From an uncultured Pseudomonadota bacterium (lineage in GTDB: Bacteria > Pseudomonadota > Gammaproteobacteria > Steroidobacterales > Steroidobacteraceae), in the NCBI GenBank assembly GCA_903908265.1, contig CAIVRI010000159.1:1-53359 (forward strand): a stretch of DNA of 53,359 nt, in the 5' to 3' direction. This document shows positions 42,955-52,091 of the stretch, in pieces. How positions within the stretch are numbered: position 1 is the first letter of the stretch; each line of letters starts with the position of its first letter. The notes beneath the pieces were generated by a model. It was not told the DNA's origin and searched no databases. It worked only from the letters and a program-made list of their open reading frames with translations. Both the position numbers and the translations under genes were made by a program.

Positions 42955-44586
42955 TTGCTGACACCCTCGACGCAAGGTATCTACGTTGCTACCGCCATTG
43001 GCGCGAGCGAGCCGATCGCGCGTGTTGAAACGGCGACGGTGGCGTTTGTTGGTCGGGCTTTGCGCGGTCCGCTGCATCAGCCGGTCGCGGTCCGCAGTTT
43101 CGCGGAGTATCAGGCAGTCTTTGGCGGCCTTTGGCAGCCCAGCGCCTTGTCCTATGCGGTTGAGCAATATTTTGAGAACGGTGGGGTTCTGGCGCGGGTT
43201 GTCCGGGTCGCCAATGGCGCGCGACCGGCCACATTGCGACTGCCGACGCTCGGTGGGCAGGCCTTAGTGCTCGAGGCGCGCTGCCCGGGCACGCGCGAGT
43301 TTTTGCGAGCGTCGGTGGACCACGACAACATTGCGGACACTGGGGCCGACGCGGACGTCTTCAATCTGGTCGTCCATCGTGTGAGATCTCCGGGCTCTGA
43401 GCATGTCGAAGAGCAGGAGATCTTTGCGCGGGCATCCGTGCACCCTGAGTCGCCTAGAAATATTGGAGTATTGCTCGCTGAGTCGGAGCTGGTCGGTTTG
43501 CGAGGGCCTGTGCCAACGCTGCGTCCGCAACCGACGGAGCGCGGTGATCTGCGTTCTTTTGCAGCTTATGTAGCCTCGAACCCAGATGGTGACGACGGTG
43601 GCCCTCTCACCGATTACGACGTCATCGGCTCTGCGACCGAACGCACGGGTTTATTTGCGTTTGATGAGCGCGACGATTTCAGTTTCCTCTATTTGCCGCC
43701 GCTCGCGCGCGAGCATGCGGTGGGTGCGAGCACGTTGCTCGTGGCGGCGCGCTTATGCCGAACACGGCGCGCACTGCTCGTTGTTGATCCGCCGGCAGAG
43801 TGGAGTTCGCCATTGCTTGCTCTAGCCGGCGTGCGTGAGACGCCGCATGCGAGTGATCAGACACTGATGTATTTCCCCTGGGTGCAGGCTTACGACCGCT
43901 TGCGGGGACGGTTCGAACAGTTTCCACCGGGGGCTGCTGCACTGGGGATACTCGGACGTCTCGCGGCCTCTAGCGCTCCTTGGGCTCCGCGGTTCCCGGA
44001 TGAAGGTCCTTTGCGGCCCGGTTTTCGTGCCGCCTGTATCGTGGATGACCGGCAGCGCGCACGGTTGGCATCGGCTGGGCTGAATGTCCTGCAATCCGTT
44101 CGCTCGGCCAAACCGTTACCGGCGCGGACGCTGGCGGGTCCGCGGGCGACGTTGCCGGAGTGGCGTTACTTAGGCCGTCGTCGGTTGGCCTTGCAGATGG
44201 TCGATAGCATTGTCCGCGGTACACGCTGGGTGTTGTTTGAGCCATCTGTTCCGGTGGTTTGGAATCGCTTGGCGCGACAGATTGGTGACTTTCTAGCGAG
44301 CTACGAACGCGACGGCGCTTTTCCTGATGCAACACCCGCTGCTGCGTGGTTCGTAGTTTGTGACGAGCGGGTCAATCCGCCACGGCAGACCCCGATGACC
44401 AGTGTTCTGTTCGGATACAACGCCGGTCGCGAAGGTCTTTGGATCTGCTGGTTGGTCACGCATGACCCGTCAGGAACGCGTGTGCAGCAAACCAGTCTCA
44501 ATCAATTACAGTCGGCTGGCGGGCGGCCCCCACTCGATCCGGATTTCGATGTGGCAACGCTGATGCAGGAGCACTTCAGAGACTAG
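42955..44586 (+). CDS. Phage-type contractile tail sheath protein, isolated
   Basis: A 543-residue protein of the tail sheath family. The N-terminus LTPSTQGIYVATAIGASEPI then TATVAFVGRALRGPL matches the sheath start (T-x-G-Y-V, T-A-F-V-G). The C-terminal sheath domain is very clear: LALQMVDSIVRGTRWVLFEP, WNRLARQIGDFLASYERDGAF and AWFVVCDERVNPP. Sheaths form the outer tube that contracts in phages, R-type pyocins and related injection systems. TTG 42955 has GGAGAGG 5 bases before it; a GTG at 42916 would add 13 residues and lacks one. No tube, baseplate, spike or ATPase gene is nearby. It overlaps the 5-oxoprolinase stop by 4 bp. Confidence 0.9.
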   Translation: MLTPSTQGIYVATAIGASEPIARVETATVAFVGRALRGPLHQPVAVRSFAEYQAVFGGLWQPSALSYAVEQYFENGGVLARVVRVANGARPATLRLPTLGGQALVLEARCPGTREFLRASVDHDNIADTGADADVFNLVVHRVRSPGSEHVEEQEIFARASVHPESPRNIGVLLAESELVGLRGPVPTLRPQPTERGDLRSFAAYVASNPDGDDGGPLTDYDVIGSATERTGLFAFDERDDFSFLYLPPLAREHAVGASTLLVAARLCRTRRALLVVDPPAEWSSPLLALAGVRETPHASDQTLMYFPWVQAYDRLRGRFEQFPPGAAALGILGRLAASSAPWAPRFPDEGPLRPGFRAACIVDDRQRARLASAGLNVLQSVRSAKPLPARTLAGPRATLPEWRYLGRRRLALQMVDSIVRGTRWVLFEPSVPVVWNRLARQIGDFLASYERDGAFPDATPAAAWFVVCDERVNPPRQTPMTSVLFGYNAGREGLWICWLVTHDPSGTRVQQTSLNQLQSAGGRPPLDPDFDVATLMQEHFRD

Positions 44587-47500
44587 AGTTCGGGTGTCCC
44601 CCAGCCCCCGCCGCCAGGGGTCTCAATTTCGATGGCATCGCCGGTCTCGACCCAGGCTGCCCCGGCCGATGGCAGTAGTTCAATGCGACCATCGCGGCGG
44701 ATGATCCGAGTGACGCCGCAGGCGCCATTGCCGCCGCCAGCGAGACCGCGGGGCGCGAGCTTGCGATGGTTCGAGAGGATGCCTACTTCGAGTGGTCGCA
44801 GAAATTGAATGCGTCGTACGAGGCCTTCGCCACCCGCATAGCGGCCTGCGCCACCAGAGCCGTGGCGGTAGCCGAAGACTGCTAATCGTACCGGTAAGCG
44901 CGCTTCCAGCACTTCGGGGTCGGTCAGACGCGAGTTGGTCATGTGGGTTTGCACGCCACTGGCACCTGCAAAGCCGGGTCCTGCGCCCGCTCCGCCGGCA
45001 ATCGTTTCGTAGTATTGGCACTGGGCGTCGCCAAACGTCAGATTGTTCATCGTCCCTTGCGAATCGGCCAGAACGCCGAGGGCGCCGAACAGCAAGTCAA
45101 CAATCGCTTGCGAGGTTTCTACGTTGCCGGCGACCACAGCGGCTGGGGACTGTGGGTCGAGCAGCGAGCCTTTGGGGATATGTAACTCGAGCGGGGCGAG
45201 ACATCCTTCGTTGAGCGGCATGTCCTCGTCCACGAGGGTGCGTAACACGTACAGAACGGCGGCAGTGCAGACCGCACGTGGCGCATTGAAGTTGGTTGGC
45301 GATTGGTCTGAGGTGCCGGTGAAATCGACCCGGACAGCACCGGTCTGGGCATTCACCTCCACTTCAACAGCGATACGTTCGCCACCATCGAGTGCGCGCG
45401 CATGCCGTACCGGACCCTGGCCGGCGATGGGGAGTGCACGCAGCGCTGTGCGTACACGCGCCTCGGCGTGCCTCTGCACGTGCTCCAGATACGCGTCGAT
45501 CAAAGGTCTACCTTGCGCTTCCACAAGCCGTGTCAGTTCTTCGCTGCCACGGGCGTTGGCGGCGAGTTGCGCGGCCAGATCTGCGAGATTCTGTTGCACG
45601 TTGCGGGCTGGGTAGGGGCCGCGCAACAGCAGCGATTCCACCAACGCGCGGTCCAAGATGCCGCCGGTGACGATGCGTTCTCCATCGAAAAGTGCACCCT
45701 CTTCGGAAATGGATCGACTAAAGGGAGGCATGGAGCCCGGCGTAATGCCGCCGATATCGGCGTGGTGTGCGCGCGAAGCGACCCAGAACATTGCCGTCTC
45801 GCTCTCTTGGAGATGCACCGGGCTGACCACCGTCAGGTCCGGCAGATGAGTGCCACCCGCGTAGGGCGAATTGACCAGAAAAGCATCACCGCGGCGCACG
45901 GTAGCGGGGTGTTGCGCCATTACCGCACGCACACTCGCGCCCATCGACCCGAGATGTACGGGCATATGTGGCGCGTTGGCGACGAGGCGTCCGTCGCGGT
46001 CGAAGATGGCGCAGGAGTAGTCAAGGCGTTCTCGGATATTCACCGAGCTGGCGGATTGTTGCAGCACAGCGCCCATCTGCTCGGCAATATGCATGTACAA
46101 ACCATTGAACACTTCGAGCAATACCGGGTCTGGGTAGCTAGGGTCCGTTTCGCGAGGCGCGGTCGGTGCTGCCATCCGCTCTAGCACTAGTGCGCCGTCC
46201 GCCCGATGCTGTGCCTGCCAGCCGGGTTCGACGACGGTCGTGGCGGTATGTTCGACAACGAGCGCCGGCCCTTGTACGGTCGCGCCGATCGCCAAACATT
46301 CTCTACGATGCGCCATCACCGTGCGCCATTGTCCCTCGAACCAGCACTGCACCCTCTGGGTCGGTTGCGCCGTGGTGGCTGGTGGGATCGCCAAGGCGAG
46401 AGGTGGCGAGGGGCCTATGGCTTCGGCGATGACGGCGGCGATCACTAAGCCCGCGTCCGCTTCCGGTTGATAGCCGAATCGGCGCTGGTGCTGGGCAATG
46501 AATGCCAGTCGCATGCTCTGGACGTCGTCGAGGGGCACTGCGAGCGCCACTTCCGATCGTGCCGTACGCAGTTCTGCACGGTGCTCGACGTGGGTGACTG
46601 TCTCTCCGGCGAGGCTAGCGCAGGCCGATTCCGCTAACGATTGTGATTGCTTGTGCGCCAACGCAACGCCTGCGGCGTCTAAGGCGACATCCAAGGTGCC
46701 GCGCCGCACCGCACGGGCTTCGGCTAGACCGATACCGAGCGCCGAGAGCACGCCAGCCAGGGGATGAATGAGAACGGCGCGAATGCCGAGCGCATCCGCA
46801 ACCCGGCAAGCAACTTGGCCGGCCGCCCCGCCAAAGCTCGCCAGGGCAAAGTCAGCCGGGTCTAGTCCGATGCGCAAACTCACTTGTTTGATCGCGTTGG
46901 CCATGGTGTCCACAGCCACGGTCAGGAAGCCTTCTGCGACCGCTTCTGCACCAATGGCGCGACCATCGGCCGTGACTGCCAGGGCCAATTGCGCAAAACC
47001 GGTGCGGGCGGACTCGGGATCGATTGGCGCCGTACCATGCGGCCCAAACACCGAGGGGAGGAACGTCGGCGCCAGGCGACCGAGCGCCACGTGGCAATCG
47101 GTGAGGGCGAGCGGACCCCCTCGACCATAACTGGCAGGTCCCGGGACCGCACCTGCGGAGTCCGGGCCTACGGTAAAGCGGCCTTCGCGGTAGCGTAGGA
47201 CGGAGCCGCCCCCGGCGGCGACGGTATGCACATCCAATGCCGGGACTGCGAGTCGGATGCCGCCGATGCGCAATTCGGTGCGGCGCGGGTATTGGCCGTC
47301 ATACAGCGAGACGTCGGTTGAGGTGCCGCCCATATCGAAACCGATCAACCGTGCATAGCCGGCGGCTAGGCCGGTGCGGACCATGCCGACCAGACCGCCA
47401 GCAGGGCCTGATAGCACCCCGTTGGTGGCGCGAAAGGCGCTGGCGGGTGCCAGCCCACCGTGGCTCTGCATCAGTTGCAGGCGAATACCCGTGCCCAGCG

Positions 47501-48191
47501 TCGCAAGGTCAGCGACGAGGCGCGCAATGTAACGTCCGACTAAGACGGCAAGGTACGCATCCGCCGCCGTGGTTTGTCCACGGGCGATATAGCCTTGTGT
47601 AGGGCTGACTTCGTGCGAGACGGCGACGGCACTAAAGCCCACGGCCTTGGCGATTGCGGCGGCGCGCCGTTCGTGCTCAGTGTGTTGCCAGCCGTGTAAA
47701 AATACGATCGCTACGCTGTCATAGCCCGCAGTGTGAGCGTTCTGTAGGGCCAAGCGCAGAGTCGATTCGGCGAGCGGTTCGATCTCATATCCGTCGACCG
47801 CGACGCGACCGGCGCATTCAATCACCCGCTCATACAGCGGTAGAGGCAGTTCGATTTGGCGACGAAAGAGATGCGGCCGTTCCTGCGTGCCGATGGCTAG
47901 CGCATCGCCGAGGCCGGCGTTGGTGACCAGGACCGTGCGTGCACCGCGTCGTTCGAGCAGGGCATTGGTGGCGACCGTGGTGCCGACGCGCACCTCGCTG
48001 ATCGCGGCTCCCGCGGCGCCTTCTCGGTCCAGCAGGGCCCGGATACCCGGTACCGTCGCGTCTTCATAGCGGCCTGGGATGTACGAGAGCAATTTCAGCG
48101 CGTGTACGGTGCCGTTGGGCGACCGGCCGACGACATCGGTGAACGTGCCGCCTCGATCGACCCAGAACTGCCAACTTGGATTACTGACCAT
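44583..48191 (-). CDS. 5-oxoprolinase, fused HyuA-HyuB type
   Basis: A 1202-residue ATP-dependent 5-oxoprolinase that opens 5-oxoproline to glutamate. The first 680 residues are the HyuA half ([44 protein letters not shown]). From about residue 690 comes the HyuB half ([38 protein letters not shown] at the end). Both halves are in one frame, as in eukaryotic OPLAH, whereas many bacteria have split genes or use PxpABC. ATG 48191 is chosen; a GTG two codons upstream is possible. It converges on the sheath gene. Confidence 0.93.
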   Translation of the reverse strand: MVSNPSWQFWVDRGGTFTDVVGRSPNGTVHALKLLSYIPGRYEDATVPGIRALLDREGAAGAAISEVRVGTTVATNALLERRGARTVLVTNAGLGDALAIGTQERPHLFRRQIELPLPLYERVIECAGRVAVDGYEIEPLAESTLRLALQNAHTAGYDSVAIVFLHGWQHTEHERRAAAIAKAVGFSAVAVSHEVSPTQGYIARGQTTAADAYLAVLVGRYIARLVADLATLGTGIRLQLMQSHGGLAPASAFRATNGVLSGPAGGLVGMVRTGLAAGYARLIGFDMGGTSTDVSLYDGQYPRRTELRIGGIRLAVPALDVHTVAAGGGSVLRYREGRFTVGPDSAGAVPGPASYGRGGPLALTDCHVALGRLAPTFLPSVFGPHGTAPIDPESARTGFAQLALAVTADGRAIGAEAVAEGFLTVAVDTMANAIKQVSLRIGLDPADFALASFGGAAGQVACRVADALGIRAVLIHPLAGVLSALGIGLAEARAVRRGTLDVALDAAGVALAHKQSQSLAESACASLAGETVTHVEHRAELRTARSEVALAVPLDDVQSMRLAFIAQHQRRFGYQPEADAGLVIAAVIAEAIGPSPPLALAIPPATTAQPTQRVQCWFEGQWRTVMAHRRECLAIGATVQGPALVVEHTATTVVEPGWQAQHRADGALVLERMAAPTAPRETDPSYPDPVLLEVFNGLYMHIAEQMGAVLQQSASSVNIRERLDYSCAIFDRDGRLVANAPHMPVHLGSMGASVRAVMAQHPATVRRGDAFLVNSPYAGGTHLPDLTVVSPVHLQESETAMFWVASRAHHADIGGITPGSMPPFSRSISEEGALFDGERIVTGGILDRALVESLLLRGPYPARNVQQNLADLAAQLAANARGSEELTRLVEAQGRPLIDAYLEHVQRHAEARVRTALRALPIAGQGPVRHARALDGGERIAVEVEVNAQTGAVRVDFTGTSDQSPTNFNAPRAVCTAAVLYVLRTLVDEDMPLNEGCLAPLELHIPKGSLLDPQSPAAVVAGNVETSQAIVDLLFGALGVLADSQGTMNNLTFGDAQCQYYETIAGGAGAGPGFAGASGVQTHMTNSRLTDPEVLEARLPVRLAVFGYRHGSGGAGRYAGGEGLVRRIQFLRPLEVGILSNHRKLAPRGLAGGGNGACGVTRIIRRDGRIELLPSAGAAWVETGDAIEIETPGGGGWGTPEL

Positions 48192-48293
48192 GGACACTGG
48201 CTATTGGCCCGTTCGGGTCCTTAAGGGGGGCACACCTTATCACTCGGCTAGTCACAAACGCTTCCTGAGCCGTTGTTGGTGCACAATTGTGGG

Positions 48294-48686
48294 GTGAAAA
48301 GCCCACAGTCCGTCGATCCAGAAGCCGCGTTAGAGGCCATCCGGGCGGTGGTGGCGTCCCTGCAGCCGGGGGAGATTGTGACGTATGGCGGGGTCGCCGC
48401 GCGTGCCGGCTTGCCCGGACGCGCGCGTTTGGTGGGCCGTGCGCTGCGCACGGCGCCCGCAGCCCTGCGATTGCCGTGGCATCGGGTCGTAGGCGCTGGG
48501 GGCCGTATCGCCTTCCCAGTGGGCAGTGCAGCGGCCGAGCAGCAGGCGCAACGGTTGCGTGCTGAGGGCGTCGCCGTTATCGGGCGACGGGCGCACATGC
48601 CAGTGACCTCGGATCTGGATGCGCTGCTTTGGGGGGCGCCGGTCACTGCTAAGATGCAACACACAAAGCGGGGAGGACACAAATGA
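48294..48686 (+). CDS. Alkyltransferase-like protein (MGMT family, Cys replaced by Trp)
   Basis: A 130-residue protein of the MGMT DNA-binding domain (PGEIVTYGGVAARAGLP, GRALRTAPAALRLPWHRVVGAGG). The active-site PCHRV of true alkyltransferases is PWHRV here, so it cannot accept an alkyl group. Such alkyltransferase-like proteins bind O6-alkylguanine and hand the lesion to nucleotide excision repair. The start is probably GTG 48294; TTG 48273 would add seven residues. Its stop overlaps the next start as ATGA. Confidence 0.9.
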   Translation: MKSPQSVDPEAALEAIRAVVASLQPGEIVTYGGVAARAGLPGRARLVGRALRTAPAALRLPWHRVVGAGGRIAFPVGSAAAEQQAQRLRAEGVAVIGRRAHMPVTSDLDALLWGAPVTAKMQHTKRGGHK

Positions 48687-49195
48687 CGCGCTATGTAGTG
48701 TTTTCTCACGGCAAGGAATCGGGCCCCTGGGGCGTGAAGATCCTTGCCTTGGCAGCGGTTGCCCGCGATCTGGGCTGGGCGGTTGAGTCGATTGACTACC
48801 AGGGCATGGAGGATCCCTCTGAACGGGTCCTGAAGCTCCTGAGCGTAGGGGCAGATTTGGGTTTCGCACCCATTCTGGTTGGATCGAGCATGGGTGGACA
48901 TGTGGCCACTGCCGCCACCGTGGGCCTCAACGCAGGGGGGCTCTTTTTGATGGCCCCGGCCTTTTATATGCCTGGCTACGAGTCGCTGACCCCGCGGCCC
49001 AACGCGGCACGGGTCGAGATTGCGCATGGCTGGCGCGATGATATCGTCCCAGTGGATCACAGTATTCGCTGGGCACGCACGCACCGTGCGACCTTGCACT
49101 TGCTCGATACGGATCATCAGATGCAAGACTGCGTAGAGGAGCTTAGCGCGCTATTTCGACGTTTTTTGGTGGCCGTTGGAGCGCCGAAAGGCTGA
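48683..49195 (+). CDS. Alpha/beta hydrolase, small YcfP/YqiA-like
   Basis: A 170-residue minimal alpha/beta hydrolase. The nucleophile elbow is LVGSSMGGHVA, the acid is in GWRDDIVPVDHS and the base His is in TDHQMQD. This fits the compact esterase-like group without a lid. The substrate is unknown. It overlaps the alkyltransferase-like gene by 4 bp, and the GIY-YIG gene follows after 7 bases, so it is inside a four-gene unit ending in plsB. Confidence 0.88.
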   Translation: MTRYVVFSHGKESGPWGVKILALAAVARDLGWAVESIDYQGMEDPSERVLKLLSVGADLGFAPILVGSSMGGHVATAATVGLNAGGLFLMAPAFYMPGYESLTPRPNAARVEIAHGWRDDIVPVDHSIRWARTHRATLHLLDTDHQMQDCVEELSALFRRFLVAVGAPKG

Positions 49196-49202
49196 GTCGC
49201 AC

Positions 49203-49472
49203 ATGTTGGGCTGGACTGTCTATATCGTCGAAGGAGAGCGCGGTGCGCTTTATACGGGCATTACCACCTCTGTTGCGCGGCGTTTCGCCGAGCACAGCGC
49301 CCAACAAGGCCGCGGTGCTCGGTTTTTTAGGACGCAGCGGCCGCGCGCCTTGGTTTATGTGGAGGTTGCCGCTGATCGCGGTGGTGCGTTGCGTCGCGAG
49401 GCGCAGATCAAACGGTTTGACCGACCGCGTAAATTGGCTTTAATCGCCGCGCAGCGCGCGTTGGCGCCATGA
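49203..49472 (+). CDS. GIY-YIG domain protein (UPF0213/YhbQ-like)
   Basis: An 89-residue protein consisting of a single GIY-YIG fold. The signature strands are WTVYIVEGERGALYTGIT, the arginine is in RRFAEHS, and REAQIKRFDRPRK is the typical end. Free-standing domains of this kind (YhbQ) bind or nick DNA weakly. No targeting domain is attached, so it is not a homing endonuclease. It starts at ATG 49203 and its stop overlaps plsB by 4 bp. Confidence 0.92.
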   Translation: MLGWTVYIVEGERGALYTGITTSVARRFAEHSAQQGRGARFFRTQRPRALVYVEVAADRGGALRREAQIKRFDRPRKLALIAAQRALAP

Positions 49473-51922
49473 ATGCTCTGCTCGGGCTGGATCGGCTCGC
49501 GTTGTCAGTGCTCTCTCGCGTGTTGTGCTGGTGGGTACGGCCCACCGCGCTGCCGGTCGATGCGGGCGAACGGCTGCGCGGACGTGGCCGTCGTGTGCTC
49601 TATGTCTTGGAGCACGCAGCACTGACGGACCTTTTGGTGCTGATGCGCGTCTGTCGCGCACTTGGGTTGCCATCGCCGGTGCGGCGGTTTTCTATTGGCG
49701 GGGTGCAGGAATCCCGTGCGTCGGTCGGACTGGAGCGCAGGCAAGGCTGGTTATCGTCGCGTCGCGATCGACGTCTGCCGGCGCGACTACTGCGCGTGGT
49801 CGGCGGGACGCTCGCTACGCAAGGTGATCATGTTGATCTGATTCCTGTGTCCGTTTACTGGGGTCGTGCGCCGGGCAAAGAGTCCTCTAGTCTCGGACTC
49901 TTGTTTGGTGAGGGCCGGAAGATCGCGGGCCCTATCCGGCGTTTGTTCTCCACCTGGGTCAATGGTCGCCAAACGCTGATTCGGTTCGGTGAACCGATTG
50001 CGTTGGCCATGCTGCTGCCTGACAGCGATCCTTTACGCGTTGCCCGCCGTGCGGTGCGGCAGATGCATGTGGAGTTTCGTAATGCGCGCTCGGCCGTGTT
50101 GGGCCCGGACCTCGCTTCGCGCCGCAGTGTTGTGGCGGCAGTATTGGCGCGCCGAGCGGTCCGTGCGGCGGTCGCCTTGGAGGCGAGGACCGATCACAAG
50201 AGTCGTCGTGAGACGCTGCTGGTCGCGCGCCGCTATGCATTGGAGATCGCCGCTGATTACTCGCCACGGACTGTGGCGCTCGTTTGGAGTCCGTTCACTT
50301 GGCTGTGGAATCAGTTGTATGACGGCGTTGAGGTGCTGCATGGCGAGCGTCTGGAGTTGGCCGCTGGCGGGGCGCAGATCGTGTACGTTCCGTCGCACCG
50401 CAGTCACATGGATTACCTATTGCTGTCTTACGTAATCTATAAGCGAGGCTTTGCGATTCCTCATATTGCCGCTGGCATTAATTTGAACCTGCCATTGATC
50501 GGACGTCTGTTGCGCAAATGCGGTGCTTTTTATCTGCGTCGCAGTTTCCAAGGACACCCGCTGTACCCCATTGTCTTCATGAGTTATCTCGGTGTGATGA
50601 TGCGGCGCGGACACCCCATCGAGTATTTCATCGAGGGTGGGCGGAGCCGCACCGGTCGACTCTTGCCCCCAAAAACGGGCATGTTGGCGATGACCACCCG
50701 CTCGTTCCTGACAGATCCATCCCGACCAGTATTATTCGTGCCGGTTTACTTCGGATATGAAAAGTTAGTCGAAGCAGATACCTATGTGGGGGAGTTATCT
50801 GGTCAGCCTAAGCAGAAGGAAAGTGTCCGCGGCTTGCTCGGCGGACTGCGGATCTTGGGGCGGCGGTATGGCCGGGTCTACGTCAGTTTTGGCGAGCCGC
50901 TTGATTTAGCCGGGCATCTCGATAGTAGCGTCCCCAGCTGGCGTGACGCGGCGCGTGACGCCAAGCCAGCTTGGTTATCGGTCGCAGTCGACCAGCTGGC
51001 ATTGCGCATTCAGCGGCGCATCAATGCAGCGGTAGCACTGTCTCCGACGGGCCTGATCAGCATGGTGCTGTTGGCGACGCCTCGGCAGGCGATGGTCGAG
51101 GTCGATCTAATGCGTCAACTGGACTTATGTCGACTTCTCGCCTCGCGAATTCCGTACTCGCCCGACGCCACCTGTACGTTGCTGGATGGTGCGGCGATGT
51201 TGGCGCATGTCCACAGTTTGGGGATGATAGAGACGGTGTCGCACACGCTCGGTGATGTCGTTAGATTTGCGCCAGGATCCGCGGTCACAGCGGCTTATTA
51301 TCGCAACAGTATTCTGCATGCCTATGCGCTACCGTCATTAATTGCGTGTGTTTTTCTCAATAATGCGGTCATGCATACGGAGGACGTACAGCGGCTGACC
51401 TGGCGTATTTATCCGTATGTGGCGCAGGAGCTATTTCTGCGTTGGAGCGAATCGGAACTGCCATTCGTGGTCAAGGATATATTGGCCGCATTCGCTGAGC
51501 TTGGGTTGCTTGAGCGGGATGCTGATGAAACGCTGTGGCGCCGACCGGTCACTGGTTCAAGCGAGGCGGTGCAGTTGTCCGTGTTGGCGCATTCGACCCT
51601 GGAGGTCGTTGAACGCTATTACCTCGCCATCGCCTTGTTGTTGCAGGCGGGATCGGGTGAGATTACGCAGGATGCGCTGGAGCAGCGCTGTCATCTGACG
51701 GCGAGTCGCATGGCGCTGCTCTATGAAATGCGCTCCCCTGAGTTCTTCGACAGGGGGATGTTCCGAGAATTTCTGAATCTGCTACGGGAACGCCATGTCT
51801 TGGGCGTTGATTCGCAGCGCCGACTAACCTATGCGGCAGACCTGCTATCGGTGGCGGCTGACGCGCAGGTGGTCTTGTCTGAACAAATTCGGCACAGCGT
51901 GTTGCAGGTGACCCATCGCTGA
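49469..51922 (+). CDS. plsB: Glycerol-3-phosphate 1-O-acyltransferase PlsB
   Basis: PlsB acylates glycerol-3-phosphate, the first step of membrane phospholipid synthesis. The 817-residue length is normal. Acyltransferase blocks are in order: PSHRSHMDYLLL (HX4D, His near residue 310), GAFYLRRSF, YFIEGGRSRTGR and VLFVPVYFGYEK. The protein is a peripheral or integral inner-membrane enzyme. It overlaps the GIY-YIG gene and ends the unit begun by the alkyltransferase-like gene. Confidence 0.96.
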   Translation: MNALLGLDRLALSVLSRVLCWWVRPTALPVDAGERLRGRGRRVLYVLEHAALTDLLVLMRVCRALGLPSPVRRFSIGGVQESRASVGLERRQGWLSSRRDRRLPARLLRVVGGTLATQGDHVDLIPVSVYWGRAPGKESSSLGLLFGEGRKIAGPIRRLFSTWVNGRQTLIRFGEPIALAMLLPDSDPLRVARRAVRQMHVEFRNARSAVLGPDLASRRSVVAAVLARRAVRAAVALEARTDHKSRRETLLVARRYALEIAADYSPRTVALVWSPFTWLWNQLYDGVEVLHGERLELAAGGAQIVYVPSHRSHMDYLLLSYVIYKRGFAIPHIAAGINLNLPLIGRLLRKCGAFYLRRSFQGHPLYPIVFMSYLGVMMRRGHPIEYFIEGGRSRTGRLLPPKTGMLAMTTRSFLTDPSRPVLFVPVYFGYEKLVEADTYVGELSGQPKQKESVRGLLGGLRILGRRYGRVYVSFGEPLDLAGHLDSSVPSWRDAARDAKPAWLSVAVDQLALRIQRRINAAVALSPTGLISMVLLATPRQAMVEVDLMRQLDLCRLLASRIPYSPDATCTLLDGAAMLAHVHSLGMIETVSHTLGDVVRFAPGSAVTAAYYRNSILHAYALPSLIACVFLNNAVMHTEDVQRLTWRIYPYVAQELFLRWSESELPFVVKDILAAFAELGLLERDADETLWRRPVTGSSEAVQLSVLAHSTLEVVERYYLAIALLLQAGSGEITQDALEQRCHLTASRMALLYEMRSPEFFDRGMFREFLNLLRERHVLGVDSQRRLTYAADLLSVAADAQVVLSEQIRHSVLQVTHR

Positions 51923-51976
51923 TCGGCGTCTTCAAAACGTGTCGCGGCGCACACTTTGGCCTCATTCCCCGTCCTG

Positions 51977-51997
51977 TAGCCGGGGTCTACCCGGCTA
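51977..51997. repeat. Perfect 8-bp inverted repeat between plsB and the DUF1302 gene
   Basis: TAGCCGGG and CCCGGCTA flank 5 bases. The second arm runs into TATACT (51996-52001), a good -10 sequence 91 bases before the DUF1302 gene. An operator over a promoter is possible; without a T run it is a weak terminator. Confidence 0.4.
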
Positions 51998-52091
51998 TAC
52001 TCATGCCAATATCGCCAGCACGACTGGCGCGTCGCGAGATAGGACGGTGGCAGAGGGATTGCCGTTGGCGCCGGACCTGCAGGGAGTTGCA

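Noticed and set aside
42762-44586. Prophage or pyocin remnant
   Set aside because: Only the sheath gene is phage-like. No integrase, att repeats, tube, baseplate or lysis gene is seen on either side.
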